Shown piece after piece: positions 55,941-64,000 of a stretch of 64,000 nucleotides of DNA (position 1 is the first letter of the stretch; each line of letters opens with the position of its first letter). Made by a program: the position numbers and the translations under genes. Below the pieces are notes generated by a model that was not told where the DNA came from, made no database searches, and saw only the letters and a list, made by a program, of their open reading frames with translations. Where the stretch lies: NCBI RefSeq assembly GCF_011386835.1, contig NC_088804.1, forward strand, positions 35,389,549-35,453,548. The letters are read 5' to 3'. Origin of the DNA: Chrysemys picta bellii. Taxonomy: Eukaryota; Chordata; Testudines; Emydidae.

Positions 55941-56041
55941 TCAGATCCTGCAATTGCTTACTCGCATGAATAAAACTTCAAGCGTAATGGAAATACTTGC
56001 GTGCATAAAGTTACTCACGTGAGTAAGTATTTGCAGGATCT
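55941..56041. mobile_element. Short palindromic MITE (GATCCTGCAA type)
   Basis: The start TCAGATCCTGCAATTGCTTA and the end AAGTATTTGCAGGATCTTT are inverted copies, and the interior TTACTCGCATGAATAAA pairs with TTACTCACGTGAGTAAG. Same family as 35918-36040. Confidence 0.65.
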
Positions 56042-56824
56042 TTGCATCATTTTATGTGTGGCTATGTGAGTATACATAATACATTCACCCCCTGCTGAAC
56101 GATTGCTATTGCTGGGGTGGGATGTAGCAATTGTTTTAACAGCAAGCAAAACACAGTAACCAATAGTTTGGGAAGTGAAGCCTATTTTATCCACTGCAGG
56201 GGGTAGGTAGGTAAGCCAAATGTGTATTGCCCTCATAGGAAGCTGACTACTTACAACCCTTTCTCGTGCTGAAAGGAAAAGCCATAAGTCTGTAATGACT
56301 ACCCATTGTCGTGACTTGGTTTTATTTCGAATCTGTGATGGAAGCCAGCAAAGTGCTGACCGTGTGCTTTTACTATACAGTATTGTACACAACCCCTGTA
56401 ATGCTGTGTGCAATCCTGTGGGGAGCATTTCTCCTTTCCAACAGCTTCATAGTCTATTTCAGCTGAAGAAATCAAAGCTCTTCTTGTAGGCTAGTAAGTC
56501 ATTTGAATGAGGAGAATTATGCTGAATCTGTTACCTGTAATTGCTCATACTGCTGCATGAAACTTGTACTGCATAACAGTGCCAAGGTAACATTTTTGTT
56601 GATCGTATTGCCCTTTTTGAAGAACCACCCTCACATGCCTGTCCCCCACCCCCATAAATGTATAGTACCTAAACAATTTGCTGCAGGATTTTATCATATA
56701 TTTTAAAGCTGGAAAGAGAAAAATTGTTCACCTTTTAAGTTGCTAGCGAGTGAGTATCATTGCATTGTTATAAAACAAAAATTTGTATGTTGATATTGTC
56801 AGCTAAAGGCAAGGAGGAATGATT
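56042..56824. other. Intronic DNA, no recognised features
   Basis: I see no repeat or exon signature. Confidence 0.4.
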
Positions 56825-57330
56825 CTCTTGTATAATGCTTTTCAGCAGTAGATTTTAAAGTGCTTTACCAGGAATGTTATCACCATTTTACAGTTGGAAA
56901 AACTGAGGCACAGAGAAGAGAAGTGATTTGCCCAGGGTCACCCAGCAAGTCAGTAGTAGGGCCAGGAATAGAACCCAAGTCTTCTGAGTCCCAGTCTAGT
57001 ACTCCATCTACTAAGGGCTGGTCCCCACTTAGTCCGGACTTCGGACTAAGGTACGCAAATTCAGCTACGTTAATAACGTAGCTGAATTCGAAGTACCTTA
57101 GTCCGAACTTACCGCGGTCCAGACGCGGCCGGAAGTCTCCCCCCGTCGACGCCGCGTACTCCTCTCGGCGAGCTGGAGTACCGGCGCCGATTGTGAGCAC
57201 TTCCGGGATTGATCCGGGATCGATTTATCGCGTCTTAACCAGACGCGATAAACCGATCCCAGAACATCGATGGCGTGCCGCCGGACCAGCCGGTAAGTGA
57301 AGACTAGGCCTAAGATACATTGCCTCCTAC
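56825..57330 (-). mobile_element. tRNA-derived SINE interrupted by a MITE
   Basis: Bases 56825-57014 carry AGTGCTTTACCAGGAATGTT, CAGTTGGAAAAACTGAGGCA, GAGAAGTGATTTGCCCAGGG, AATAGAACCCAAGTCTTCTG and CCAGTCTAGTACTCCATCTA. The last bases (TAAGATACATTGCCTCC) continue at 57311-57327 after the 57015-57310 insertion. The reversed head GGAGGCAATGTATC is the SINE 5' end. Confidence 0.8.
57015..57310. mobile_element. Harbinger MITE with TAA target duplication, inside a SINE
   Basis: It starts GGGCTGGTCCCCACTT and ends with the inverted AAGTGAAGACTAGGCC (12 of 16 match). TAA occurs on both sides (57012-57014 and 57311-57313), and the host SINE reads through once the insert is removed. Two internal hairpins are present: one around ACGTTAATAACGT (57066-57078) with arms carrying GGACTAAGGTAC, and one with CGATTTATCGCGTCT / AGACGCGATAAACCG. 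No coding capacity. Confidence 0.9.
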
Positions 57331-57735
57331 CCTACTTCTGCTCTCTCATATTCTGAGATGTCAGCTCCCATCTCTGCTCTACCAACAATGCTAGCCTCCA
57401 TCATCTGTTACATTTTCAAACATACTTTCTCCCACGCTGCCCCTCAGATGTGGAAGCAACTCCCCACAAACATCTGCAAAGCCACCTCATCATTCTCCTC
57501 CTTAAATCCCTCCTTAGAGCTCTCCTGGGCTGTGATACCAAAATAAAACTTTTGACAATTGTCAGACAGGTCGAATGCTGAGATTGCTGCCTATCATGCA
57601 GACCAGTATTATCTCACTGTTTCCTTGTGCTCTCCATGTCTATATCCACCTGTTATCTCTCATCCTATGACAGGGACTGTCATCTTGTTCTGTGTTTGAC
57701 TGGGACCCCTCTGTACTGGACACTGTACAGACATG
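57331..57735 (+). mobile_element. CR1/L3-like LINE 3' end with ORF2 C-terminus
   Basis: Conceptual translation at 57430-57525 gives HAAPQMWKQLPTNICKATSS and then FSSLNPSL, the APxxWNxLPxxIRxaxSlxxFKxxLK motif at the end of L3/CR1-like polymerases. The 3' UTR follows (CATCCTATGACAGGGACTGT ... GGACACTGTACAGAC). Confidence 0.65.
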
Positions 57736-58082
57736 CCAAACCTGCGGAAAAACCGCAGAAATTGGGCTTGTTTTTGTCTTAATTGGCTTGTGAGTTGCTT
57801 GTTGGCTAGTTTTTGGCTTGTTGCTTGTTTGGCTTGTAGCTTCTTTTTTTTTGATCGGCTCCCGGCAAGCAGGGGCAAGTGGGGGAGAGAGTTAGGGGTG
57901 CACAGCGGGCCCACCGCAGTCCCAGACTGCACACTGGGGGGATCTAGTCACATGGAGTGTTAGGATTCTTAGGGATTGGCTTGTTTTTGCCTCGTTTTGG
58001 AATGGGATTAGCTTGATTTTTAGCTTATTGTGAAAATCAGGGTGCTTATTTCCCGCGTAAAAGTTGAAAGTTGGCAACTGTG
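57736..58082. mobile_element. Probable repeat with GGCTTG words and inverted ends
   Basis: The left end ATGCCAAACCTGCGG and the right end AGTTGGCAACTGTGG carry inverted TGCCAAC-like words. The interior repeats TTGGCTTGTTTTTG and TTGGCTTGT-type words at least five times. Superfamily unknown. Confidence 0.35.
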
Positions 58083-58769
58083 GTCCTGATCCAGGACTGG
58101 GGCCCTTACATGCTACATCCAGGCAAATAATAATGAAATTTCAAAGGCGTGTGCTGGAAAATTTAACAAATCTGAGCATGTGCTGTAGAAAATTTCCAGG
58201 ATGCTAGCGAACATGACGTGATGGGGGCAGACAGTTTTGCGCATATCGATGGCATGTGCCATGCTAATTCTGAGGCAGGGGTCTGGCTGAACTAAGGCAT
58301 GTCTCCTGCACTTGCAGCCTCAGGGTTTTTCCATAATTGCAATGAAAAGGCAGGAGTTAGGGGTTAGACTATTGCCTTTTCAGTAGGACAGTCCTGCTGC
58401 TGAGTCAAGAAGGGGGATGACGCTCTTCCGCATCTTGGGACAGGGTTAGAACTGTATGTTTATTTTGTTTCATTATAGTAGTGCTTAGAAGCCCCAGTCA
58501 ACAAGCACAGGACAAAATGACAGCCCTTGAGCCCACTCCATGCATGGACCTCAGCGAAGCAAGAGGGTGTGACTCTCCTGCCTCACATTCCCAAATTTCT
58601 GTGAGGATGCATGAGAAATGTTCTGCTTAATTGAAATTAATCAGAGACTGATACGCTCACTAGTAATTCCGGTACCACAGCCCATTTCATCAGTACGGGA
58701 GGCGGGAGGGGAAAGCAAATTCTCGCTATAGGGATATTGTTCCTGCTTAGGAAATAATTAAGATATTAA
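58083..58769. other. Intronic DNA with an L3-like scrap
   Basis: Bases 58465-58540 (ATTATAGTAGTGCTTAGAAG, CACAGGACAAAATGACAGCC) may be a reversed L3-like fragment. Otherwise nothing is recognised. Confidence 0.35.
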
Positions 58770-59004
58770 GGGTACGGCTACACTACCCGCCAGATTGGCG
58801 GGTAGTGATCAATCTATTGGGGATCGATTTATCGTGTCTAGTGTAGATGCGATAAATCGATCCCCGATCGCTCTGCCGTCAACTCCTGTACTCCACCGCG
58901 GCGAGAGGCAGAAGTGGAGTCAACTTCAGCTATGCTATTCTCGTAGTTGAAGTTGCGTATCTTAGGTCAATTTGCCCTCCCCGCCCCTCAGTGTAGACCA
59001 GGCC
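58770..59004. mobile_element. Harbinger MITE with TAA target duplication
   Basis: It starts GGGTACGGCTACACTACC and ends GTGTAGACCAGGCC in inverted orientation. TAA flanks it on both sides (58767-58769 and 59005-59007). Internal palindromes are CCGCCAGATTGGCGG and GATCGATTTATCG / CGATAAATCGATC. No coding capacity. Confidence 0.88.
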
Positions 59005-59007
59005 TAA

Positions 59008-59149
59008 GGCTGCGTCTGCACTACAGTGGCACGGTGATGGTGCTGCGGCTGTGCTGCAGCAGCGTTGTAGTGTAGACACTGCCTACATCAACAGAAGGGG
59101 GGTTCCATCATTGTAGTTAATCCACCTCTTTAAGAGGTGGTAGATTGGT
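59008..59149. mobile_element. Second Harbinger-like MITE, truncated, abutting the first
   Basis: It begins GGCTGCGTCTGCACTACAGT immediately after the TAA of the previous MITE, has GTTGTAGTGTAGACACTGCC and TCCACCTCTTTAAGAGGTGG, and then stops. The right terminus is missing. Confidence 0.55.
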
Positions 59150-59265
59150 CACTGGAACAATCATTCCAGACCAGAAGAAGAGTTCCGGGTAGCTCAAAAG
59201 CTTGTCTCTCTCACCAGCAGAAGTTGGTTCAGTAAGAGATATTACCTCAAACAACTTGTCTCTCT
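59150..59265 (+). mobile_element. Repeat tail, possibly Penelope-like
   Basis: AGCTCAAAAGCTTGTCTCTC, ACCAGCAGAAGTTGGTTCAG and TAAGAGATATTACCTCAAAC match a very common amniote repeat 3' end that I associate with Penelope-like or LINE elements. The class is not certain. Confidence 0.45.
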
Positions 59266-59916
59266 GATTAACACCTAATCATTGATGTAACTTTTATAAC
59301 AACATTATATGAACTTAGTGAATCCCATATACTTCAACTCATCTGTGTTCTCGTTTCTTTCCCACCCTGTGTCCCTTTCTATTATGGCTTATGTAAGAAA
59401 GTAACATGTACTGTCAACAATTCGGTTTTACCTTTAAATTTTAAAAAATTGAGCTAAAATGGCTTTTTTTTTTTTGCCATTTACAAGTTTTACCTTTGCA
59501 TTCTCAAAGACCTGATCAATTATTCTGCTTTTATGATGCAAAATGCATTTCCAGCTAATAGATCAAAGAGGTCAGCCTGCTTTTTAATGCTGTGTGCATC
59601 CATTCGTTTGCAACTTAATCACATATGGTCAAAGTGGAGGCATTAAAAACGCCATGTAGAGGCAGAACGTTTCAGTTTGCAAAACAGCACTGAATCCCGG
59701 AGACTTGTCTACTCGTTTCACTTACGTGTTTGTTTTTAATAGTTAAATTCAGATTTGTGATTTGGGGTAGCAATGTGCTTTGTAGAGAAAGAAAACTAAT
59801 TTGTCATGATGCGATGGACTATCCATCCTTTAAAATCAAGAGTTTATTGATACTTTATATACAATGGGTATAAGTATGTATTTTATAATTTCTAGTAGTC
59901 ATAATCCCTGATTTTT
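59266..59916. other. Intronic DNA, no recognised features
   Basis: AT-rich, with a T tract at about 59465-59475. Confidence 0.4.
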
Positions 59917-60145
59917 AATAATACCTGCTGCTTAGGTAGCTCTTTTCATTAGTAGATCTCAAAGCACTTTAACAATAGTGCTCTCTTATCTTTTATAACC
60001 AATTTTATAGATGGGGAAACTGAGGCACAGAGAGAGACATGTTGCCCAACATCACCTAGCAAGTCATTGGGAGAGCTAGGAATAGAACCACCTAGCTCGC
60101 CTGAGTTCCAGTTCAGTGCTCTATTCATTATGCTACACTGCCTCC
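59917..60145 (-). mobile_element. tRNA-derived SINE, near full length
   Basis: The + strand reads ATCTCAAAGCACTTTAACAA, ATAGATGGGGAAACTGAGGC, AGCTAGGAATAGAACCACCT, CAGTGCTCTATTCATTATGC and ACACTGCCTCC, the complete reverse of the SINE from tail to tRNA-like head. Confidence 0.8.
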
Positions 60146-61794
60146 CTCTTTCCTGCTCACAAATGCCATTATCCATCAGGGACTTCAAACACGAAATACA
60201 GGGAGTCAAAATCAGCCCAGGTGTGAGCTGGCAAAGCTTTACTGGGGAAGCCCCATTAACACTTGGGCTGTATTTAGCCTGTTGCATCTACTTGAATTCC
60301 TATACTCCCTGAGACTAAGATCCTACAATTTCTGGTACTTACAATGCTTGTACCTGCATGGAGCCGCATTTAAGTCAGTGTGAATCGTTTCATCCCTAGC
60401 ACGGTTGTTAATATAACAAAAACATTTATCAATTTAACTGTTTTGAAAATGATAAGGAGTCATGTGCAGTATGGTGTCCCTACCCCTATAAATAGGCCGC
60501 AAGGATATGCTTTAGGGAGCAGCTTGGCAGCACTTCTTGTATACAAGGGAATAACCAGATCCTGTGATATATAAACTCTGAGGTCTAAAGGCCTGATTTT
60601 TCCCATGCAGGGACTAAGGGTCAAAAAGTTAGGAGCGTCAATACCTCTGAGGATATGGGCCTAAGTTGCTACTGTTCATTGAAAGTGGCTGCCGTTACCT
60701 CTAGAGATACTAGAGATGCAACCTGTCAGCAGCTGCAGGAAAACAAAAGGCAGAACCTGCTATCATCTGCCAAAGGTCAAAATAATGGGCGTTTCCACTT
60801 GCCAGCCATGCTGGACCCCAGGGGACGTGTTTGAGATGTTGGCGGATGGTGAGATGAGGATTTGACACCCATCAGATGCAAAAAGCTATGTCACAGCGTG
60901 GTATGCAGCAAAGGGCAAAAGGGTGTGATCAGCAGCATGGCCCATATAGAGATGCAGCCTTTTTCAACACAAATCAGCCAGGCCATGTGTCAGGGCAAGT
61001 GCAGTGTCCCCTCCCTCCCCCTGCTCCAGCTCGTTGTGACAGACGTTATATGATCCCAGACGATGTAGCAGAGCCTTGCTGAGAGCTTTGAGAGGGGCCA
61101 AAAATGCTTTAGTACTTATTAAGACATGTCATCCATTCAACCGTGCTGAGCATGTGACCTGTCCCAGTTCTACCCTGTGTAGGGTGAGGGTTTCCAAGAG
61201 CTTACCACTGCTGCTACTCCCTAGTATCAAGCCAATCTTTTCAGGGGAAAGAGGCTGTGTTGAAGTTACATTGAGTGTTGCAGGCTGGGATGCAACGTGC
61301 CTTGCAGAACTGTGATGGTGTGAGCGTCCCCTGACCACACGCAGAGCAGCGGCTGAGCCATTGATTACATACCCCTTAGAGTGCACTGGGTCAACCTTAG
61401 TGGCACCAGGGCTTAGAGCTGGCTGCTTGAGATGATCCCTCAGTTCTGAGATGCCTACCCTTATCTCCACCAGCATCCTAGGCCGTGGCTTACCTGCCTG
61501 TGCAGGTGTTTGAGGCCTTCGCCCCTGCAATCTCTGGGCTGGATTCTCTCACCCTTACCCCCTTGGGTGGTCTTATTAAAGCTGGCCTCTACCTGAAGTA
61601 GATTTTGGCCCCCCTCCCCCCGTCTCTCTTCTCTCTCCCCTGTGCCAGCTCTACTACACTGGTTGAAGAGTAGGGGCGTGGCCACCCCCACCTGTTCCAA
61701 AGGAACATAGTGCCCACTTACTCTTGGACCCAAGCTCTGGGTACTCCATGCAGGGCCAGAAGGGGCTTCTTACTCCTGTGTGAAGGGTATAACC
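60146..61794. other. Intronic DNA, no recognised features
   Basis: Several frames of 60-133 codons exist here but carry no motif and overlap on both strands. No repeat ends were seen. Confidence 0.4.
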
Positions 61795-62128
61795 CAGGGG
61801 TCGGTAACGTTCGGCACGCGGCTCGCCAGGGTAAGCACCCTAGTGGGTCGGGCCAGTTTATTTACCTGCTGACGCGGCAGGTTCGGATGATCGTGGCCCC
61901 CACTGGCCGCGGTTCGCCATCCCAGGCCAATGGGGGCGGCGGGAAGCCGCGGCCAGCACATCCCTCGGCCCGCGCTGCTTCCTACCACCCCCATTGGCCC
62001 AGGACAGCGAACCGCGGTGAGTGGGGGTCGCGATCGGTCGAACCTGCCGCGTCAGCAGGTAAATTAACTGGCCCGGCCCGCCAGGTGCTTACCCTGGCCA
62101 GCCGCGTGCCGAATGTTGCCAACCCCTG
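61795..62128. mobile_element. hAT-type MITE with near-perfect 8-bp target duplication (copy 2)
   Basis: It opens CAGGGGTCGGTAACGTTCGG and closes with the inverted ATGTTGCCAACCCCTG. Flanks are GTATAACC (61787-61794) and ATATAACC (62129-62136), matching at 7 of 8 positions. The interior GC-rich palindrome around GGCCAATGGGGGCGGCGGG is shared with copy 1 at 18931-19249. Confidence 0.9.
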
Positions 62129-63028
62129 ATATAACCCAAGGCACAATCCAGCCCTAAACATGCAATTTATTTATTGGAGGCGGGGTGTCATTTGCCCAGT
62201 CCCGGTGATAACGCTGCAGCATCTGTTAGCAAATATTGACAGTCCGCATGCTTTACAAATCACTTTTTTCTCATGTCCACCCTAGGAACACGCTGCAATC
62301 TGCAATCCATCAGCACAGCTCTGCTAAGATCTCACCAGCAAGAAGTTTAATAGCTGTTTTTAGGGGGAGGGGGCACTGAATGCTTATTTGACAATGTATT
62401 TCAATGGTTTCTTGGCATCCCTGCTAAGTATTTGTTCATGTGCCAAATCAAGTCACACCCACACGAACTTGGCTTTTGACCTGTCTGCCACGCATTTGCT
62501 ATCAATAAATGATTGATTGAATGCTTGATAGCAGATGTGAAGTGTCTGCGGGTGTGCTACAGTAAATCTATGGCAGCAAAGCTAGCATAATTTTGCCTGT
62601 CATAGAAGGAAAAGTAAGGGAGCATTACAGCAAGGGAGGAGAAATTACTGCTTTCTGTTTTGTTTGCCCTTCTGAAACAGAGAAAGATGCCTCCAATATG
62701 CAGTTCTCATTCCAGAAACCGAATGCTATGTTGTGTTCCCTGTTGATCAGTGTATTAATGTATACACATCTAAATATTTTGATGACCAAATTCAGTGCTC
62801 CTTATTTGTATTGTATCATAAATTGCACTATATATTTTTTAACCTCACTTGTACAATGAATACCACACTCCAGAATATGTCATTGTGACAGTTGTTGGCT
62901 TGGATGACGTAATGCTTACTCAATAAAGGGTTAATTTTTATATCTTGATGCATACTCTACTGTAAAAACTGCTGCAAATCATGCTATCTGTACATATTCA
63001 GCTATGAAAATCGTGAATACCAAGCATG
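62129..63028. other. Intronic DNA, no recognised features
   Basis: AT-rich single-copy DNA. An 88-codon frame at 62593-62859 has no motif. Confidence 0.4.
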
Positions 63029-63072
63029 GAGGTCCCTTCTGGCCTTGGAATCTGTGATTCTCCGATTCCCCC
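63029..63072 (+). mobile_element. CR1 tail fragment
   Basis: GGAGGTCCCTTCTGGCCTTG and GAATCTGTGATTCTCCGATT are the last bases of a CR1 element with octamer-like repeats. Confidence 0.55.
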
Positions 63073-63261
63073 GTTCATCCCTTTCCTTCATGCCCATGGG
63101 AAGATTGAGATTGCCTACATAGCGCTCAGTGTTCTCCTAACCCTGGCAGTTTTGTGTTAAGATCATGACTGTAATGAAATATCATGCTTCAGTGCTTCAG
63201 CCAATCATCTGCCGGGGACAGCATTGTCCCGATGCACAATTGACTAGATGTAATGTTTTGC

Positions 63262-63735
63262 CTTCCTCTGAAGCTTCAGGGATTGGCTGTGGATGAAGAT
63301 GAGACATGGAATGGAGTGGCCCAGCGCTCTGAGGTGGTGCAGAGAATCCTCCTCCTGGATGCCTGGCTGGTGTGTCTTGCTTACATGCTCAGGGTCGTAC
63401 TGATGGTCAGATTTGGTAGGGCAGATCAAGTCAGATTGGCAGGGACTTTGGGTGGCATTTCACCTTCCTCTGTAGCATAGGGCATGGATCATCAGCTGGA
63501 ATCATCTGGGCATATCCCCCCTAATCAATTCCCTGCCATTGCAGGGGTCTTGGGCATTGGTGGCAACCTGGTTTTTCCAATTCTCTCCCTGTGGCACACA
63601 GTTTAGTCTTCTGAGGACTGAAATGCTAACTGCAGTCTCTGGACTTAATATAGCAGTATCTCGGTGAAAACGGCGTATGATAAACATAGGTGATCTAATT
63701 TTCCCTTCTGGCCTTAAACTCTATGCACCTATGAA
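63262..63735 (+). mobile_element. CR1 LINE 3' UTR (copy E)
   Basis: The order CCTCTGAAGCTTCAGGGATT, GCGCTCTGAGGTGGTGCAGA, GCCTGGCTGGTGTGTCTTGC, TTACATGCTCAGGGTC, AGATTGGCAGGGACTTTGGG, CACCTTCCTCTGTAGCATAG and CCCTTCTGGCCTTAAACTCT follows the long 3' UTR of a turtle-type CR1 subfamily. It ends at CCTATGAA. It is non-coding. Confidence 0.75.
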
Positions 63736-64000
63736 ATTCATTGTCTTATGGGCTCTCAAATATTATAGAATTGGGAATGCCCCAAATGACTCCCAAGTGC
63801 CTTGTATATGGGTTGGGTAAACCCATCAGAGTTTATTTCAAGGGGAATACGAATTTCTGTAGTTCAAGGTCTTGGCTTCTCTCCTGTGGGATAATCTGGG
63901 ACTAGTTAATAAATGGTGAGCACCGGGAACTCCCTCTGAACTGCAAAGGCTCAGAACCTCTTAGGACCAGGCCCTATTGTTTGTGACTCCGGATTTATTT
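63736..64000. other. Intronic DNA, no recognised features
   Basis: Nothing recognisable in these last 265 bases. Confidence 0.4.

Larger units (their letters stand above)
33872..64000 (+). other. CDH13: CDH13 intron 1, 5' part
   Basis: From the GTAAGA donor at 33872 to the window end, no further CDH13 exon is visible. In other amniotes intron 1 of CDH13 is very long, so this is expected. All transposons right of this point are intronic, in both orientations. The first 130 bases after the donor contain a TTCTGCATTTGGATTTGGAA stretch that may be conserved with mammals. Confidence 0.7.

Noticed and set aside
1..64000. CRISPR array, bacterial operon or phage genes
   Set aside because: No regular repeat-spacer pattern, no dense same-strand genes, no ribosome binding sites. 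Introns, SINEs and LINEs show vertebrate nuclear DNA.
33872..64000. Further CDH13 exons
   Set aside because: I looked for cadherin motifs such as DxNDNxP and LDRE and for the prodomain start after an AG acceptor and found none.

Overview
This is a vertebrate nuclear DNA window, almost certainly from a turtle (or a close archosauromorph relative). The repeat content points there: CR1 LINEs ending in an ATTCTATG-type tail, tRNA-derived SINEs with a CORE/MIR-like 3' part, PIF/Harbinger transposons with a separate Myb/SANT-like gene, Harbinger-type MITEs with TAA target duplications, and hAT MITEs that start CAGGGGTCGGCAAC. Nothing is organised like a prokaryotic genome, and most open reading frames are chance or transposon-derived.

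The one cellular gene I recognise is CDH13 (T-cadherin/H-cadherin), on the + strand. Its first coding exon is at 33827-33871 and encodes MQHKTQLTLPFLLSQ, followed by a GTAAGA splice donor at phase 0. The peptide closely matches the start of avian T-cadherin as I recall it. On that reading, 33872-64000 is the 5' part of the very long CDH13 intron 1, and 1-33540 is upstream intergenic DNA holding the promoter and old transposons.

Layout: 1-5016 is a decayed Harbinger element (transposase on +, Myb-like gene on -) with a truncated CR1 inserted into it. 5017-5841 holds a CR1 tail and a MITE. 5842-14071 is mostly unique, with SINE and L3 scraps and a small TIR element. 14072-15226 is a fairly young CR1 with an intact FADD motif, followed by a GC-rich minisatellite transposon (15228-15600). 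15600-26940 has scattered LINE/SINE pieces, a hAT MITE with a perfect 8-bp TSD (18931-19249), a SINE nested in a SINE (20985-21666) and a 160-bp foldback (22274-22432). 27118-30396 is a much better preserved Harbinger copy with convergent transposase and spliced Myb-like genes. Inside the Myb intron it carries what looks like an undescribed third, antisense spliced ORF. 30480-31770 holds a MITE, a SINE and another TIR element. Around 33540-33871 are the CDH13 promoter and exon 1. The intron part has AT-rich unique DNA that may include conserved regulatory blocks (50.0-50.5 kb, 52.8-53.4 kb), several short palindromic MITEs, two Harbinger MITEs with TAA duplications (57015-57310, 58770-59004), a second hAT MITE (61795-62128) and a CR1 3' end (63262-63735).

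All family names come from pattern recognition and memory. No alignment or database search was run.
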